Source: Alphaproteobacteria bacterium (GTDB lineage: Bacteria > Pseudomonadota > Alphaproteobacteria > GCA-2731375). Taken from it: a stretch of DNA of 36,015 nt. Position 1 is the first letter of the stretch; the number at the start of each line of letters is the position of its first letter. Positions 14,900 to 23,711 of the stretch are shown piece by piece. A model generated the notes under the pieces. It ran no database searches, was not told where the DNA came from, and saw nothing but the letters and a program-made list of their open reading frames with translations. The translations under genes and the position numbers were made by a program. The stretch spans positions 1 through 36,015 of the forward strand of contig JASLMH010000029.1 of assembly GCA_030746635.1 (NCBI GenBank), in the 5' to 3' direction.

Positions 14900-15694
14900 T
14901 CAGTCGCCGGTGAACTTCGGTTCGCGTTTCTCCAGGAAGGCGTTGATCGCTTCCTTGTGGTCGTCGCCCTGGAAGGTCAGCCATTCGTAGGCCAGGGACG
15001 TATCCATGATCGAATGGGCCAGTTGCTTCAGGCCGATGTTGGCGGAGACCTTGGTCCAGCGGATCGCCGCCGTGGCGCCGTTGGCCAGGCGCTGGGCGAA
15101 GGCCTGGGCATCGGCCAGGGTTTCGCCGGGCGTGGAGACATGGTTGATCAAGCCGATACGCTCCGCCTCCTCGGCGCTGAGCGGATCACCGGTCATCAGG
15201 AATTCCTTGGCCTTCGCGTATCCGATCAACTGCGGCCAGATCACGCAGCCGCCATCACCCGCGACCACGCCGGCCTTGACATGCGTATCGGCGATCCTGG
15301 CCGCCGAGGACATGAAGATGGTATCGCACATCAGGGCGATGTTGGCGCCAAGGCCCATGGCATGGCCGTTGACGGCGGCGATAATCGGCTTCTCCAGATC
15401 CAACAGGGAATAGATGATCCGTTTGGCATCGACCAGCAGCAGCATGGGTTCGTCGGAACCATCGGCGATGCGCTTCATCATGGCCAGATCACCGCCGGCG
15501 GAAAACGCCCGGCCGGCACCGGTCAGCACCACCACGTCGGCCTCGTCGTCCAGTTGCAGGTCGTAGAAAATGGTGCCCAACTGGTCGTGCATGTCCTTGT
15601 TGACGGCGTTCAGGTCGTCGGGCCGGTTCATGGTCAGGGTCAGCACGCGGCCCTGCCGCTCGGCCTGGAAACAGGTATATTCGTCGTAGTTCAT
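14900..15694 (-). CDS. Enoyl-CoA hydratase/isomerase (crotonase) family protein with both hydratase Glu replaced
   Basis: A 264-residue crotonase-fold protein. The oxyanion-hole segments are present (AFSAGGDLAMM near 64-73, AVNGHAMGLGANIALMCD near 107-124), but at the positions of the two catalytic glutamates of mitochondrial enoyl-CoA hydratase (E144, E164) it has Asn118 and His138. It therefore probably does not hydrate enoyl-CoA in the classical way and may be an isomerase, hydrolase or other crotonase. The start MNYDEYTCFQ has AGGAGAAG upstream; a much longer open frame upstream is meaningless. First gene of the operon with a glutathione transferase and acyl-CoA synthetase, and divergent from an MFS transporter gene 81 bp away, which might import the substrate. 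Confidence 0.9.
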   Translation of the reverse strand: MNYDEYTCFQAERQGRVLTLTMNRPDDLNAVNKDMHDQLGTIFYDLQLDDEADVVVLTGAGRAFSAGGDLAMMKRIADGSDEPMLLLVDAKRIIYSLLDLEKPIIAAVNGHAMGLGANIALMCDTIFMSSAARIADTHVKAGVVAGDGGCVIWPQLIGYAKAKEFLMTGDPLSAEEAERIGLINHVSTPGETLADAQAFAQRLANGATAAIRWTKVSANIGLKQLAHSIMDTSLAYEWLTFQGDDHKEAINAFLEKREPKFTGD

Positions 15695-15775
15695 CGGCTC
15701 TTCTCCTATAACTCCCCCTTGCTTCCATCCTGACAGACCGCCGGCGGGGCTGGCAATGCGCGAGGCTAGGCAGGT

Positions 15776-16954
15776 ATGACCGACAACGGTGGGGCGGCGG
15801 CGGTGACGGCCTCGGCCTGGCGGCTGTCGTTCTTTTTCGGCGCCGTGTTCGCCGTGGTCGGGGTGGTCATGCCCTATTGGCCGGTCTTCCTGCAAGCCCG
15901 CGGCCTGACGCCGACGCAAATCGGCCTGGTGCTGTCGGCGGTGCTGTGGGTCCGGGTGGTCGCCAATCCGCTGATCGCCCAGGCGGTCGATCGGCGGGGC
16001 GAGCGGCGGCGGCCGTTGCTGGTGCTGTCGGCGGCGACGTTGCTGGGCTATCTGGGTTTCCTCGTCGCCGACGGTTTCTGGCCGCTGTTGCTGGCCAGCC
16101 TGCTGGCCGGGGTCGCCTTCGCGGCGATCATTCCCCTGGGCGAGACGGTGGTGCTGCGCGGGGTCTACCGCCTGGGCCTCGATTACGGCCGGCTGCGGCT
16201 TTGGGGTTCTGTCACCTTCATCGCCGCCTCGGTGCTGGGCGGGCCCATGCTGGCCCGGTTCGGCCCCTGGTCGGTGCTGTGGGCGATCCTGGCCTTGGTC
16301 TTGGTGGTGCTGCTGGCCTGCGCCCTGTTGCCCGACGAACGGCCGGCCCGGGCGGCGAGAGGGAGCGGCCCGGTGCTCGGCTTGATGCGGCAGCCGGTCT
16401 TCCTGCTGTTCCTCTGCACCGGCGGCCTGATCCATGCCTCCCACGCCGTCCTGTTGGGCTTCGGCACCCTGCATTGGCGTTCCATCGGCTTCTCCGACGG
16501 CATCATCGGTGCCCTTTGGGCCGAGGGGGTGATCGCCGAGATCCTGCTGTTCGTGGTCAGTGGTCGGGCGGTGCGGCGGATTGGCGTCGCCAACCTGTTG
16601 GTGTTGGGGGCCGGCGGAGCGGTCGTGCGCTGGACCGCCATGGGGCTGTCGGACGCCTTGTGGCTGGCCTTCGTGATGCAGGCCCTGCACGGCCTGACCT
16701 TCGGTGCGGCGCACCTGGGCGCGATGCATTTCATCGCCCGCGCCGCGCCCGATGCCTGGTCGGCCACGGCGCAAAGCCTGCATGGCGCGGTCGGCGGCGG
16801 CATCGCCGTGGGCCTGACCATGGCGGCGGCCGGCGCCCTCTACCAGCGCTTCGACAACGGCGCCTATCTGGTGATGGCGGGCGTGGCGGCGCTGGCGGTG
16901 CTGGCCGCCCTGATGCTGGCCCGCCGCTGGGACGGCGGACCGCTAGTGAAATGA
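15776..16954 (+). CDS. MFS transporter, HcaT/3-phenylpropionate-transporter-like
   Basis: A 392-residue polytopic inner-membrane protein with about 12 helices. It resembles the MFS_1-like group that includes the 3-phenylpropionate transporter HcaT: an N-terminal VVMPYWPVFLQARGLTPTQIGLVLS helix-loop, AVDRRGERRRPLL after helix 2, and the diagnostic LDYGRLRLWGSVTFI segment. Length is right for the family. The gene is divergent from the crotonase-GST-ligase operon, with 81 bp between the starts, which hints at joint control and at an aromatic or other organic acid as substrate; neither is proven. The stop lies one base before the end of the convergent EthD-like gene. Confidence 0.88.
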   Translation: MTDNGGAAAVTASAWRLSFFFGAVFAVVGVVMPYWPVFLQARGLTPTQIGLVLSAVLWVRVVANPLIAQAVDRRGERRRPLLVLSAATLLGYLGFLVADGFWPLLLASLLAGVAFAAIIPLGETVVLRGVYRLGLDYGRLRLWGSVTFIAASVLGGPMLARFGPWSVLWAILALVLVVLLACALLPDERPARAARGSGPVLGLMRQPVFLLFLCTGGLIHASHAVLLGFGTLHWRSIGFSDGIIGALWAEGVIAEILLFVVSGRAVRRIGVANLLVLGAGGAVVRWTAMGLSDALWLAFVMQALHGLTFGAAHLGAMHFIARAAPDAWSATAQSLHGAVGGGIAVGLTMAAAGALYQRFDNGAYLVMAGVAALAVLAALMLARRWDGGPLVK

Positions 16955-16955
16955 C

Positions 16956-17324
16956 CTACGAGGCGCGGCGCTCGTTGGGGCGGATGGCGACCATTTGGCC
17001 GGGCCAGGACTGGGCCACCAGCTCGCTGACCTGGATCACCGGGGTCTGGTCGATGTGGTGGGTCGAGGCGAGCAGCAAACGCTCGCCATGAGCCAATACC
17101 GCCTGACGCAGCTCTTCCCGGGTTTCGAATTGCAGGAAGATCATGGCCTGGAAACCTGGTTCGGACTTCACCACGCCGCCGGCGAGACCATTCAGGACCC
17201 TGATGCCCTTCAGGCCCATGTCATCCCAGCATTCCCGTATCAGCGGGATGAGCTTTGTGATGAAGGCGTTCAGATCGCAGTTCGCGTCGCGCCGATTGCG
17301 ATACATGACGGCCATTTCGATCAT
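16956..17324 (-). CDS. EthD-like small ferredoxin-fold (dimeric alpha-beta barrel) protein
   Basis: A 122-residue protein beginning MIEMAVMYRNR, with a beta-alpha-beta layout and internal segments VVKSEPGFQAMIFLQFETREELRQAV that fit the dimeric alpha/beta-barrel (EthD-type) superfamily. Such proteins include small oxygenases and accessory proteins of degradative pathways; which applies here is unknown. The ATG at 17324 is the family-like start; an in-frame GTG 18 bp upstream is also possible and the ribosome site is not decisive. The gene is convergent with, and one base from, the MFS transporter gene. Its upstream region runs toward the divergent M81 peptidase gene. Confidence 0.7.
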   Translation of the reverse strand: MIEMAVMYRNRRDANCDLNAFITKLIPLIRECWDDMGLKGIRVLNGLAGGVVKSEPGFQAMIFLQFETREELRQAVLAHGERLLLASTHHIDQTPVIQVSELVAQSWPGQMVAIRPNERRAS

Positions 17325-17451
17325 TGATCCGGTAACCCCCACGGCCGCGCCGGAGACACGGCAGAACCATTACGAGTATTGTCGTAAGACCTAAGGCTAG
17401 CCGGCAATTCTTAAGGGAGCGTTGCCGGCGGGCCTGCTAGTCTGTTTTTTC

Positions 17452-18936
17452 ATGGACCAGCGCATCTTCATCACCGGCATCTGGCACGAAACCAACACCT
17501 TCGCCGCCCCCCGCACCGATCTGGCCGCCTTCGAGGCCTATCAGTACGCCGAGGGCGAGGCCCTGTTCGAGCGATTCGCCGGCACCAATACCGAGGTCGG
17601 CGGCGCCTTGTCGGTGGCGGCGGACCTGGACCTCCGCCTGCTGCCCGGGCTGTTCGCCGGTGCGGTGCCCTCGGGCCTGGTGACCAGGGCTGCCTACGAT
17701 GCCCTGCTGTGGCGAAGTCTGGGGCGGCTGGCCGAGGCCGGCCCGGTCGACGGCGCCCTGGTGCACCTGCACGGCGCCTGTGTGGCCGAGGGTCATGACC
17801 AGGCCGACGCGGATTTCCTGGCGGCGATCCGTGATGGCCTGCCGGCCGGGGCGCCGTTGGTGGCGACCTTCGACCTGCACGCCAATCTGTCGCCGGAACT
17901 GATCGCCGCCGCCGATCTGCTGGTCGGCTATGACACCTACCCCCATCACGACATGGGCGCGCGCGGGGCCGAGGCGGCGGCTCTGCTGCACCGCCTGTTG
18001 TCCGAGGGGCGTCGGCCGGCCAAGGCCTTCCGCAAACTGCCGTTCGCGCCATCGCCGCAGATGCAGGTCACCGACGATCCGCCGGTGGTCGAGATCATGG
18101 CCCGGCTGCGCGCGATGGAGGCCCGGGACGATGTCTGGACGGCCTCCATTGCCTGGGGCTTTCCCTACGCCGATGTCGGGCATCTCGGCGTCGGCGTGCT
18201 GGTGCAGGCCGACGAACAGGTCGAAGCCGACGGCCTGGCCGATCAGCTGGCGGACGAGATCTGGTCGCGCCGGGCGGCGTTCCAGGCGCCGCTGCTGCCG
18301 GTCGGAGAGGCGGTGCGTCAGGCCATGGCGGCGCCGGCGGGCCCCGTCATGCTGGCCGATGTGGCCGACAACGCCGGTGGCGGCGCGCCCGGCGACGGCA
18401 CGGTGATCCTGGCTGAATTGCTGGCACAGTCGGCCCGGGACGCGGTGGTGGTGCTTTGGGATCCGGCGGCGATCGCGGCCGCTCGCGAAGCCGGCCTCGG
18501 CGGCCGCTTCGATGCTCCGGTCGGCGGCAAGGCGGACGACCTGCACGGCGAAGCGGTGGATCTGGCCGGCGAGGTCGTGTTCCTAGAGGACGTCAGCTAC
18601 CGCCGCGGCGGCAACTACATGACCGGCCAGCGGGTCGATCTGGGCGCCGTGGCGGTGATCGCGGCCACGGGCGTCACGGTGATGCTGACCAGCGAGAAGG
18701 CCCTGCCGTTCGATGTTGACCATCTGCGGGCCGCCGGCATCCAACCGGAAGGGCAACGGATCATCGTGGTCAAGTCGGCGATCGCCTGGCGGGCCCACTT
18801 CCGGCCCTTCGCCCAGGACGAGATCTATGTCGATACGCCGGGCGTCTGCGCCTCCAACCTGGGACGCTTTGACTACAGCCGGCTGGCCGGGCCGATCTAT
18901 CCGCTCGACCCGGCCGCCGAATACCTCAAGGGGTGA
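17452..18936 (+). CDS. M81 family metallopeptidase (MlrC-like)
   Basis: A 494-residue protein of the microcystinase C family. The N-terminal DUF1485/M81 part has the metal-binding IWHETNTFAAP (His12, Glu13), VHLHGACVAEGHDQADADFL, TFDLHANLSPEL and YDTYPHHDMGARG; the C-terminal MlrC part starts around LADVADNAGGGAPGDGTVIL. All candidate metal-binding His/Asp residues are present, so it should be a working metalloenzyme. MlrC itself cleaves linear microcystin peptides, but most homologues are in bacteria that do not degrade microcystin and have unknown amide or peptide substrates. The ATG at 17452 gives the family start; a TTG 30 bp earlier has a better ribosome site (AAGGGAG) and is an alternative. 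Its end overlaps the convergent alcohol dehydrogenase gene by 11 bp. Confidence 0.92.
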   Translation: MDQRIFITGIWHETNTFAAPRTDLAAFEAYQYAEGEALFERFAGTNTEVGGALSVAADLDLRLLPGLFAGAVPSGLVTRAAYDALLWRSLGRLAEAGPVDGALVHLHGACVAEGHDQADADFLAAIRDGLPAGAPLVATFDLHANLSPELIAAADLLVGYDTYPHHDMGARGAEAAALLHRLLSEGRRPAKAFRKLPFAPSPQMQVTDDPPVVEIMARLRAMEARDDVWTASIAWGFPYADVGHLGVGVLVQADEQVEADGLADQLADEIWSRRAAFQAPLLPVGEAVRQAMAAPAGPVMLADVADNAGGGAPGDGTVILAELLAQSARDAVVVLWDPAAIAAAREAGLGGRFDAPVGGKADDLHGEAVDLAGEVVFLEDVSYRRGGNYMTGQRVDLGAVAVIAATGVTVMLTSEKALPFDVDHLRAAGIQPEGQRIIVVKSAIAWRAHFRPFAQDEIYVDTPGVCASNLGRFDYSRLAGPIYPLDPAAEYLKG

Positions 18937-19975
18937 GAATCACCCGGCCGACGATGTCGCCGGCGACGAGGTCGCGCAGGGTGCGGTCGGCCTGGTCCAG
19001 CGGCCGGGTCGCCACCGGCAGCGGCTTGACCTTGCCGGCCGCCACCAGATCCATCAATTCCCGCATCTCCGCCGGACTGCCGACATACGAGCCGGCGATG
19101 GTCAGGCTCTTCAGGGGCAACAGCGGCAGCGAGAGGTTGAGGGCGCCGCCGAACAGGCCGACCACGACCAGCTTGCCGTTGACGCCCAGGGCGCCGACGC
19201 CGAAGCCGGCGGAGCGTTCCGAGCCGACGAAATCGACCGCCGCCGGCGCGCCGCCCTTGGTCAGGCCCATGATCTCCTTGCGGGCCGCCTTATCGGATGG
19301 GTCGATGACGTGGTCGGCACCGGCGTCCTTGGCCGCCGCCAGTTTGGCCGGATCGATATCGGCGACGATGATCTCGGTCCGCAGCATCGCCTGGGCGATC
19401 ATCAGGCCGGCCAGGCCGACGCCGCCGGCGCCGATGATCAACAGATGCCGCCCCTCGGCCTGCTCCCTGACCTTCTTCAGGGCGCCATAGGCGGTGATGC
19501 CGGAACAGGCGTAGGTCGCGGCCAGTTCCAGGGGCACATCGCCGTAGGGGTAGAGGTAGCGGCCGTGCGGCACCACGACATGGCTGGCGTAGCCGCCGTC
19601 CTTGTGCACACCCAGATTGCGCGGTTTCGGGCAGAAGTTCTCCTCGCCCGACTGGCAGGCCGCGCATTCGCCGCAGCCGATCCAGGGGTAGATCACCGCC
19701 GCGTCGCCGACCTGGCAGCCCGACGCGCCATCGCCCATGGCCTCGACCACGCCGACGATTTCATGGCCCAGGGTGAAGGGCAGGCTGTGGCCGCGCGAGA
19801 CGTCGGCCTTGTTGCCGCCGCCCAGATCGAAATAGCCGTCCCAGATATGGACATCGCTGTGACAGACGCCGCAGCCGGTGATCCGGACCAGCACTTCCTC
19901 GCCCTCGGGGGCGGGGGTGCCGTCGTCGATCTCCTCCAGGGGCTGGCCGTAGTCGGCAATCTTGAAGCTCTTCAT
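18926..19975 (-). CDS. Zinc-dependent alcohol dehydrogenase
   Basis: A 349-residue medium-chain dehydrogenase. Catalytic zinc ligands are in CGVCHSDVH (Cys38) and LGHE (His71, Glu72), and four cysteines for the structural zinc are in GCGECAACQSGEENFC (101, 104, 107, 115). The nucleotide-binding motif is IIGAGGVGLAG, followed by an acidic residue in VADID, which favours NAD over NADP. It should oxidise an alcohol or reduce an aldehyde/ketone in the cytoplasm. GGAGAG precedes the ATG. It lies 12 bp after a hotdog thioesterase gene, so alcohol and acyl-CoA chemistry are probably linked. The 3' end overlaps the convergent M81 gene by 11 bp. Confidence 0.94.
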   Translation of the reverse strand: MKSFKIADYGQPLEEIDDGTPAPEGEEVLVRITGCGVCHSDVHIWDGYFDLGGGNKADVSRGHSLPFTLGHEIVGVVEAMGDGASGCQVGDAAVIYPWIGCGECAACQSGEENFCPKPRNLGVHKDGGYASHVVVPHGRYLYPYGDVPLELAATYACSGITAYGALKKVREQAEGRHLLIIGAGGVGLAGLMIAQAMLRTEIIVADIDPAKLAAAKDAGADHVIDPSDKAARKEIMGLTKGGAPAAVDFVGSERSAGFGVGALGVNGKLVVVGLFGGALNLSLPLLPLKSLTIAGSYVGSPAEMRELMDLVAAGKVKPLPVATRPLDQADRTLRDLVAGDIVGRVILTP

Positions 19976-19987
19976 CGCGGTGCTCTC

Positions 19988-20428
19988 CTATTGAACCGGG
20001 GCGGTGTCATCGCCGATCAAATCACGTTCGGACCCGGCGTCCAGCAGTTTGAAGGTGCCCTGGGCGGTGGCCACCGGCAGGCCGGCGGCATCGCTGATCC
20101 GTGCTTCGCAGAAGCAGGTGCGCCGGCCGCCGCCGGTGGTCTCGGCGGCCAGGCCGAGGGTTTCCGCGCCGGCGGCGCCGACGAAATTGATCGACATGCT
20201 CAGGGTGATCGAAAAGCGCCGCTGGTCGGGATCGGGATGCGAGCCCGCGGCCATCGACATGATCACGTCCAGCAGGCCGGCGATGATGCCGCCGTGCACC
20301 ATGTCCCTGCCGTTCAGGTGCGCCTCGGTGGTCCGGAAGCGGGCTTTCGCCGTGCCGACGCCGCGCTCGATCACCTCGACGCGGAGGCTTTCCGGTTGCG
20401 GTGGGCGTGAGCTGGCGGGCGCTGACAT
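19988..20428 (-). CDS. PaaI-type hotdog-fold thioesterase
   Basis: A 146-residue single-hotdog protein. It has the family motif NGRDMVHGGIIAGLLDVIMSMAA, in which HGG and the following Asp form the active site that hydrolyses acyl- or aryl-CoA thioesters, and later SINFVGAAGAE and ISDAAGLPVATAQGTFKLL. Length is normal. It is the first gene of a two-gene unit with the zinc alcohol dehydrogenase 12 bp downstream. It is divergent from a crotonase gene; the 286-bp gap between their starts (20429-20714) shows no repeat, RNA gene or clear promoter beyond several GC-rich inverted repeats. The acyl group it acts on is unknown. Confidence 0.9.
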   Translation of the reverse strand: MSAPASSRPPQPESLRVEVIERGVGTAKARFRTTEAHLNGRDMVHGGIIAGLLDVIMSMAAGSHPDPDQRRFSITLSMSINFVGAAGAETLGLAAETTGGGRRTCFCEARISDAAGLPVATAQGTFKLLDAGSERDLIGDDTAPVQ

Positions 20429-20714
20429 CTGGCTACTCGTGATGAAATTGGGAAGGCTGGCGGGATCGCCGGGTCGGCAAGGATATACCGTCTGCCGGCG
20501 CCGGGGTGAAGCCGGGAAATGGCCCTCGGACGGCTTTTGCCCGGCTCGTGGCTCGGCACCCGGACAGATCGATGATCGGGAATTCCCGCATCGATATCGG
20601 CCTCGCGAGGCGCCGAAGCCTCGTGTCGGGGGTCGGCGCTGCTATTATCGAAAGGCCCCGCCGGGCTGGCAAGCCGAAGGACCCGGGCGGTAGGACTTAT
20701 GACGGAGTATCGCG

Positions 20715-21497
20715 ATGCAATTCGAAACCATTCTGATCGGGTCCGAAGGCCCGGTCGCCACCATCACCATGAACCGCCCGGAGGCGTTGAATGCCCTGAG
20801 CGCACAGGTCTTTCAGGACCTGGCCGACGGCCTGAGGGAACTGGCCACAGATAGGACCATACGGGTGGTGGTGATCCGGGGCGCCGGCGATCGAGCCTTC
20901 GTCGCCGGCGCCGACATCAAGGAAATGGCCGATCGGGACGAGACCACGCCCGAGGAGCGGAACTGGACTGGCATGCGGGTCTACGACCAGATCCGCCATC
21001 TGCCGCAGCCGGTGATCGCCTCGGTCCACGGCTACGCCCTGGGCGGCGGGATGTTGTTGGCGATGGCCTGCGATATCCGTATCGCCGCCGACACCGCGAC
21101 TTTCGGCTATCCGGAAATCAAGCTCGGCATCTTCCCCGGTACCGGCGGCACGGTGCTGATCGACCGTCTGATCGGGCCGGGCACCGCCAGGGCGATTTGC
21201 CTGACCGGCGAGCACTTCCCGGCCGAGCGGGCCTATCAGCTGGGCATCGTCACCCATCTGGTGCCGGCGGCTGAACTAGGGGCGGAAACCGCGCGGCTGG
21301 CGGAATTGATGGCCGGCTACAGCCCGGTGGCGGTGCGGGAGTTGAAGAACGCCCTGAATGCCTCGATGGAAATGGATTTCGAGGCGGCCCGGGCGGCCGA
21401 GGTGGCGGCCCACGCCCGCTGTTTCGTCAGCAACGATCGGATCGAGGGCATGCGCGCCTTCGTCGAGAAGCGGTCAGCCAACTTTACCGGCGACTGA
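20715..21497 (+). CDS. Enoyl-CoA hydratase/isomerase family protein
   Basis: A 260-residue crotonase-fold enzyme. Oxyanion-hole segments AFVAGADIKEM (61-71) and HGYALGGGMLLAMACD (105-120) are present. Of the two classical hydratase glutamates, the second is kept (Glu134 in FGYPEIKLG) and the first is replaced by Leu114; related proteins with one acid act as isomerases or slow hydratases. The C-terminus RIEGMRAFVEKRSANFTGD is the typical hydratase tail. The start MQFETILIGS has a modest GGAG six to ten bases upstream. It is transcribed alone, and its 3' end overlaps the convergent histidine kinase gene by 24 bp. Confidence 0.92.
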   Translation: MQFETILIGSEGPVATITMNRPEALNALSAQVFQDLADGLRELATDRTIRVVVIRGAGDRAFVAGADIKEMADRDETTPEERNWTGMRVYDQIRHLPQPVIASVHGYALGGGMLLAMACDIRIAADTATFGYPEIKLGIFPGTGGTVLIDRLIGPGTARAICLTGEHFPAERAYQLGIVTHLVPAAELGAETARLAELMAGYSPVAVRELKNALNASMEMDFEAARAAEVAAHARCFVSNDRIEGMRAFVEKRSANFTGD

Positions 21498-23525
21498 ACC
21501 GACCATCAGCGCGTCATCCTCCACCTGGACAAAATCGTCCATCGGCGCGATCAGCCGGTAGGCCGGCAGGTGGATGGTGGCGGTGGTGCCTTCGCCGGGA
21601 CTTGATCGGATGCTCAATTCGCCGTCGTGCAATTCGCACAGGTGACGCGCCAGCGGCAGGCCCAGGCCGGTGCCGTCGTACTGCCTGACCATGCTGCCTT
21701 CCAGTTGGGTGAATGGCGTCAGGGCCTTGGGGATATCGTCTTCGGCCATGCCGATGCCGGTATCGGTCACCGACAATTCGACCCTGCCGTCGTCGCCGAG
21801 GCGGTTGCCGACGGTGATGCTGCCGCCGGCCGGGGTGAACTTGACGGCGTTCGATACCAGGTTCAGGACGATCTGCTTCAGCGCCCGTTCGTCGCCGGTC
21901 ATGCCGTCGGTTTCCGGATCCAGATCGGCGACGACCTTCAGGTCGCCCTCGCGCGCCCGCTCGCGGGTCAGGCGCAACACGACGTTGATGATGTTGGTCA
22001 GCGACAGTTGCTCTTCCATCAATTCCAGATGGCCCGACTCGATCTTCGCCAGGTCGAGCAGGTCATTGATGATCGCCAGCAGGTGTTGTCCGCTTTCGTG
22101 GATATCCCGGGCGTATTCCACATAGTGCGGTGAACCCAGCGGCCCGAACATCTCACCGGACAGGATGTCGGCGAAGCCGATGATGGCGTTCAGCGGCGTG
22201 CGCAGTTCATGGCTGGTGTTGGCCAGGAAATCCGATTTTGCCCGATTGGCCAGTTCGGCCTGTTCCTTGGAGGCACGCAGCGCCCGCTCGTTCGCCCTCT
22301 CGACGGTGATGTCCCTGGTAATCACCAGGACGCGGCCGTCCGGCATGGGATAGGTGCGGACTTCCAACACCGTGCCGTCGGGCCGTTCCCGCCAATAGCT
22401 GCTGGGCGTGTTGACGAAGCCTTTCGCCAGGATCCCGTTGGCGAGTTCCACCGCATCGCCGGGGCCGTATTCACCGCGTTCCGCCAGATGACGGATCATC
22501 TTCTCCATATTCAGGTATGTCTCGGCCTCTTGCGGCGACAGCTCCAGCAACTCCAGATGCCGTTCGTTCATGGCGACGATGTCGAGGTTTTTCTCGATCA
22601 CCGCGAGGCCTTCGTCCATGTTGCCGAAGATCGCTTCCAATTCCGCCGACCGGCGCTTGAGGGCTTCTTCGCGATTCTCCAGGTCGGTGATGTCGGTGCA
22701 GGTGATGGCGACGCCGCCAGCCGGCATCGGCCGGCGGCGTAGGTCGAGGACGCGGCCCGACGGCAACCGGGCGTTCAATTGCGGCGGCTCGCAGCGCATC
22801 ACCGAGCGAACGCGCTCGTCGACGGCCTCGCCGCCAGGGTTGGCGTCAAGCAGGCCCTTCTCGGCGAAATGAGTGATCAGGTCGTGCAACGACAGGCCGA
22901 CGGCGGCGATCGCCGGATCGATCCCATTCAGCTTGAAGAACTGGTCGTTCCAGTTCACCAGCCGGAAGTCCGGTCCGAACACCAACAGACCCTGGTCGAT
23001 GCTGTCCAGGGTCGTCCGCAGCATGGTGGATTTTTCCTCCAGCTCCCAGGACTGCCGTTTCTGGGTGGTGATGTCCAGGCAGGTCACCAGGCGTTGGCCG
23101 TTGCTGCCGACGCGTTCGCGGAAATGCAGACAGCGCCCGTCGGTCAGGTTGGCCTCCCAGTCGCTGTCGCCGTTGGTGCTGAGCCACATGATGTCGTCGA
23201 CGAAGCTCTCGACACGGCCGATCGCTTCCGCGAACACCCCTGCTTCCGCCAACTGGGTGAAGACTTCCCGCCGGCTCTGACCGGATCGGATCGTCGCCCG
23301 CAGGTCTGTCAGCAACCGCAGCAACTGATCGTTGGCCTGAACCAGCCGGTCCGCCGGGTCGAACACGGCGACGGCGGACGGCAGGGTTTCCAGCAGCTCG
23401 GTCAGACGCTGATCCGCCGGCTGCCTGGCCGCGCGCCAGCGGGCACAAAGATAGGCGGGGCCGGCCGCCAATGCCGTCACCGCCGCGATGCCGAGGCCAA
23501 AATCAATCCCGTCCCAGAACGCCAT
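21474..23525 (-). CDS. PAS-domain sensor histidine kinase, PleC/DivJ-like
   Basis: A 683-residue sensor kinase. One short hydrophobic segment (about 8-27) anchors it to the membrane; three tandem PAS_7-type domains follow (roughly 40-155, 165-285, 295-415), then the phosphoacceptor motif SHELRTPLNAIIGF with His439, and the ATPase motifs NLVSNAVKFTPAGG, DTGIGM and GTGLGLPLARHL. The sequence after the histidine (EMFGPLG, then YARDIHESGQHLLAIINDLLDLAKIESG) is the pattern of the Caulobacter PleC/DivJ group that talks to DivK and PleD. No response regulator gene is adjacent. A TTAA-N7-TTAA box lies 130 bp upstream, so cell-cycle control by CtrA is plausible. It overlaps the convergent crotonase gene by 24 bp. 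Which signals the PAS domains sense is unknown. Confidence 0.93.
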   Translation of the reverse strand: MAFWDGIDFGLGIAAVTALAAGPAYLCARWRAARQPADQRLTELLETLPSAVAVFDPADRLVQANDQLLRLLTDLRATIRSGQSRREVFTQLAEAGVFAEAIGRVESFVDDIMWLSTNGDSDWEANLTDGRCLHFRERVGSNGQRLVTCLDITTQKRQSWELEEKSTMLRTTLDSIDQGLLVFGPDFRLVNWNDQFFKLNGIDPAIAAVGLSLHDLITHFAEKGLLDANPGGEAVDERVRSVMRCEPPQLNARLPSGRVLDLRRRPMPAGGVAITCTDITDLENREEALKRRSAELEAIFGNMDEGLAVIEKNLDIVAMNERHLELLELSPQEAETYLNMEKMIRHLAERGEYGPGDAVELANGILAKGFVNTPSSYWRERPDGTVLEVRTYPMPDGRVLVITRDITVERANERALRASKEQAELANRAKSDFLANTSHELRTPLNAIIGFADILSGEMFGPLGSPHYVEYARDIHESGQHLLAIINDLLDLAKIESGHLELMEEQLSLTNIINVVLRLTRERAREGDLKVVADLDPETDGMTGDERALKQIVLNLVSNAVKFTPAGGSITVGNRLGDDGRVELSVTDTGIGMAEDDIPKALTPFTQLEGSMVRQYDGTGLGLPLARHLCELHDGELSIRSSPGEGTTATIHLPAYRLIAPMDDFVQVEDDALMVGSVAGKVG

Positions 23526-23655
23526 TCACCACCAACAATATTCAAGCCACGGCCCCCGACCGGGGACGTGGAACGCCGGCTCTTCCATTCCTTCGCGGCC
23601 GAGCAACGGCGGCGAAGGGAAGAGCGGCATCAACCACAGTTAACGCCAGGACGGA

Positions 23656-23670
23656 TTAAATGTTCATTAA
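23656..23670. promoter_or_regulatory. CtrA-type box (TTAA-N7-TTAA)
   Basis: The sequence TTAA, seven bases, TTAA is a full-length match to the core of the CtrA recognition site known from alphaproteobacteria. It lies in the 186-bp gap upstream of the PAS histidine kinase gene, in a locally AT-rich patch that also contains a further TTAAC near 23640. The kinase resembles PleC/DivJ, members of the same regulatory circuit. Binding is inferred from sequence only. Confidence 0.5.
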
Positions 23671-23711
23671 GGCAGTTTGCCTGGGCTGCAATCGAATTGC
23701 GTTTTCGTTTC

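Noticed and set aside
17452-18936. A microcystin degradation gene cluster
   Set aside because: Only an MlrC-like gene is present; neighbours are an EthD-like protein and an alcohol dehydrogenase, and M81 proteins are widespread outside microcystin degraders.
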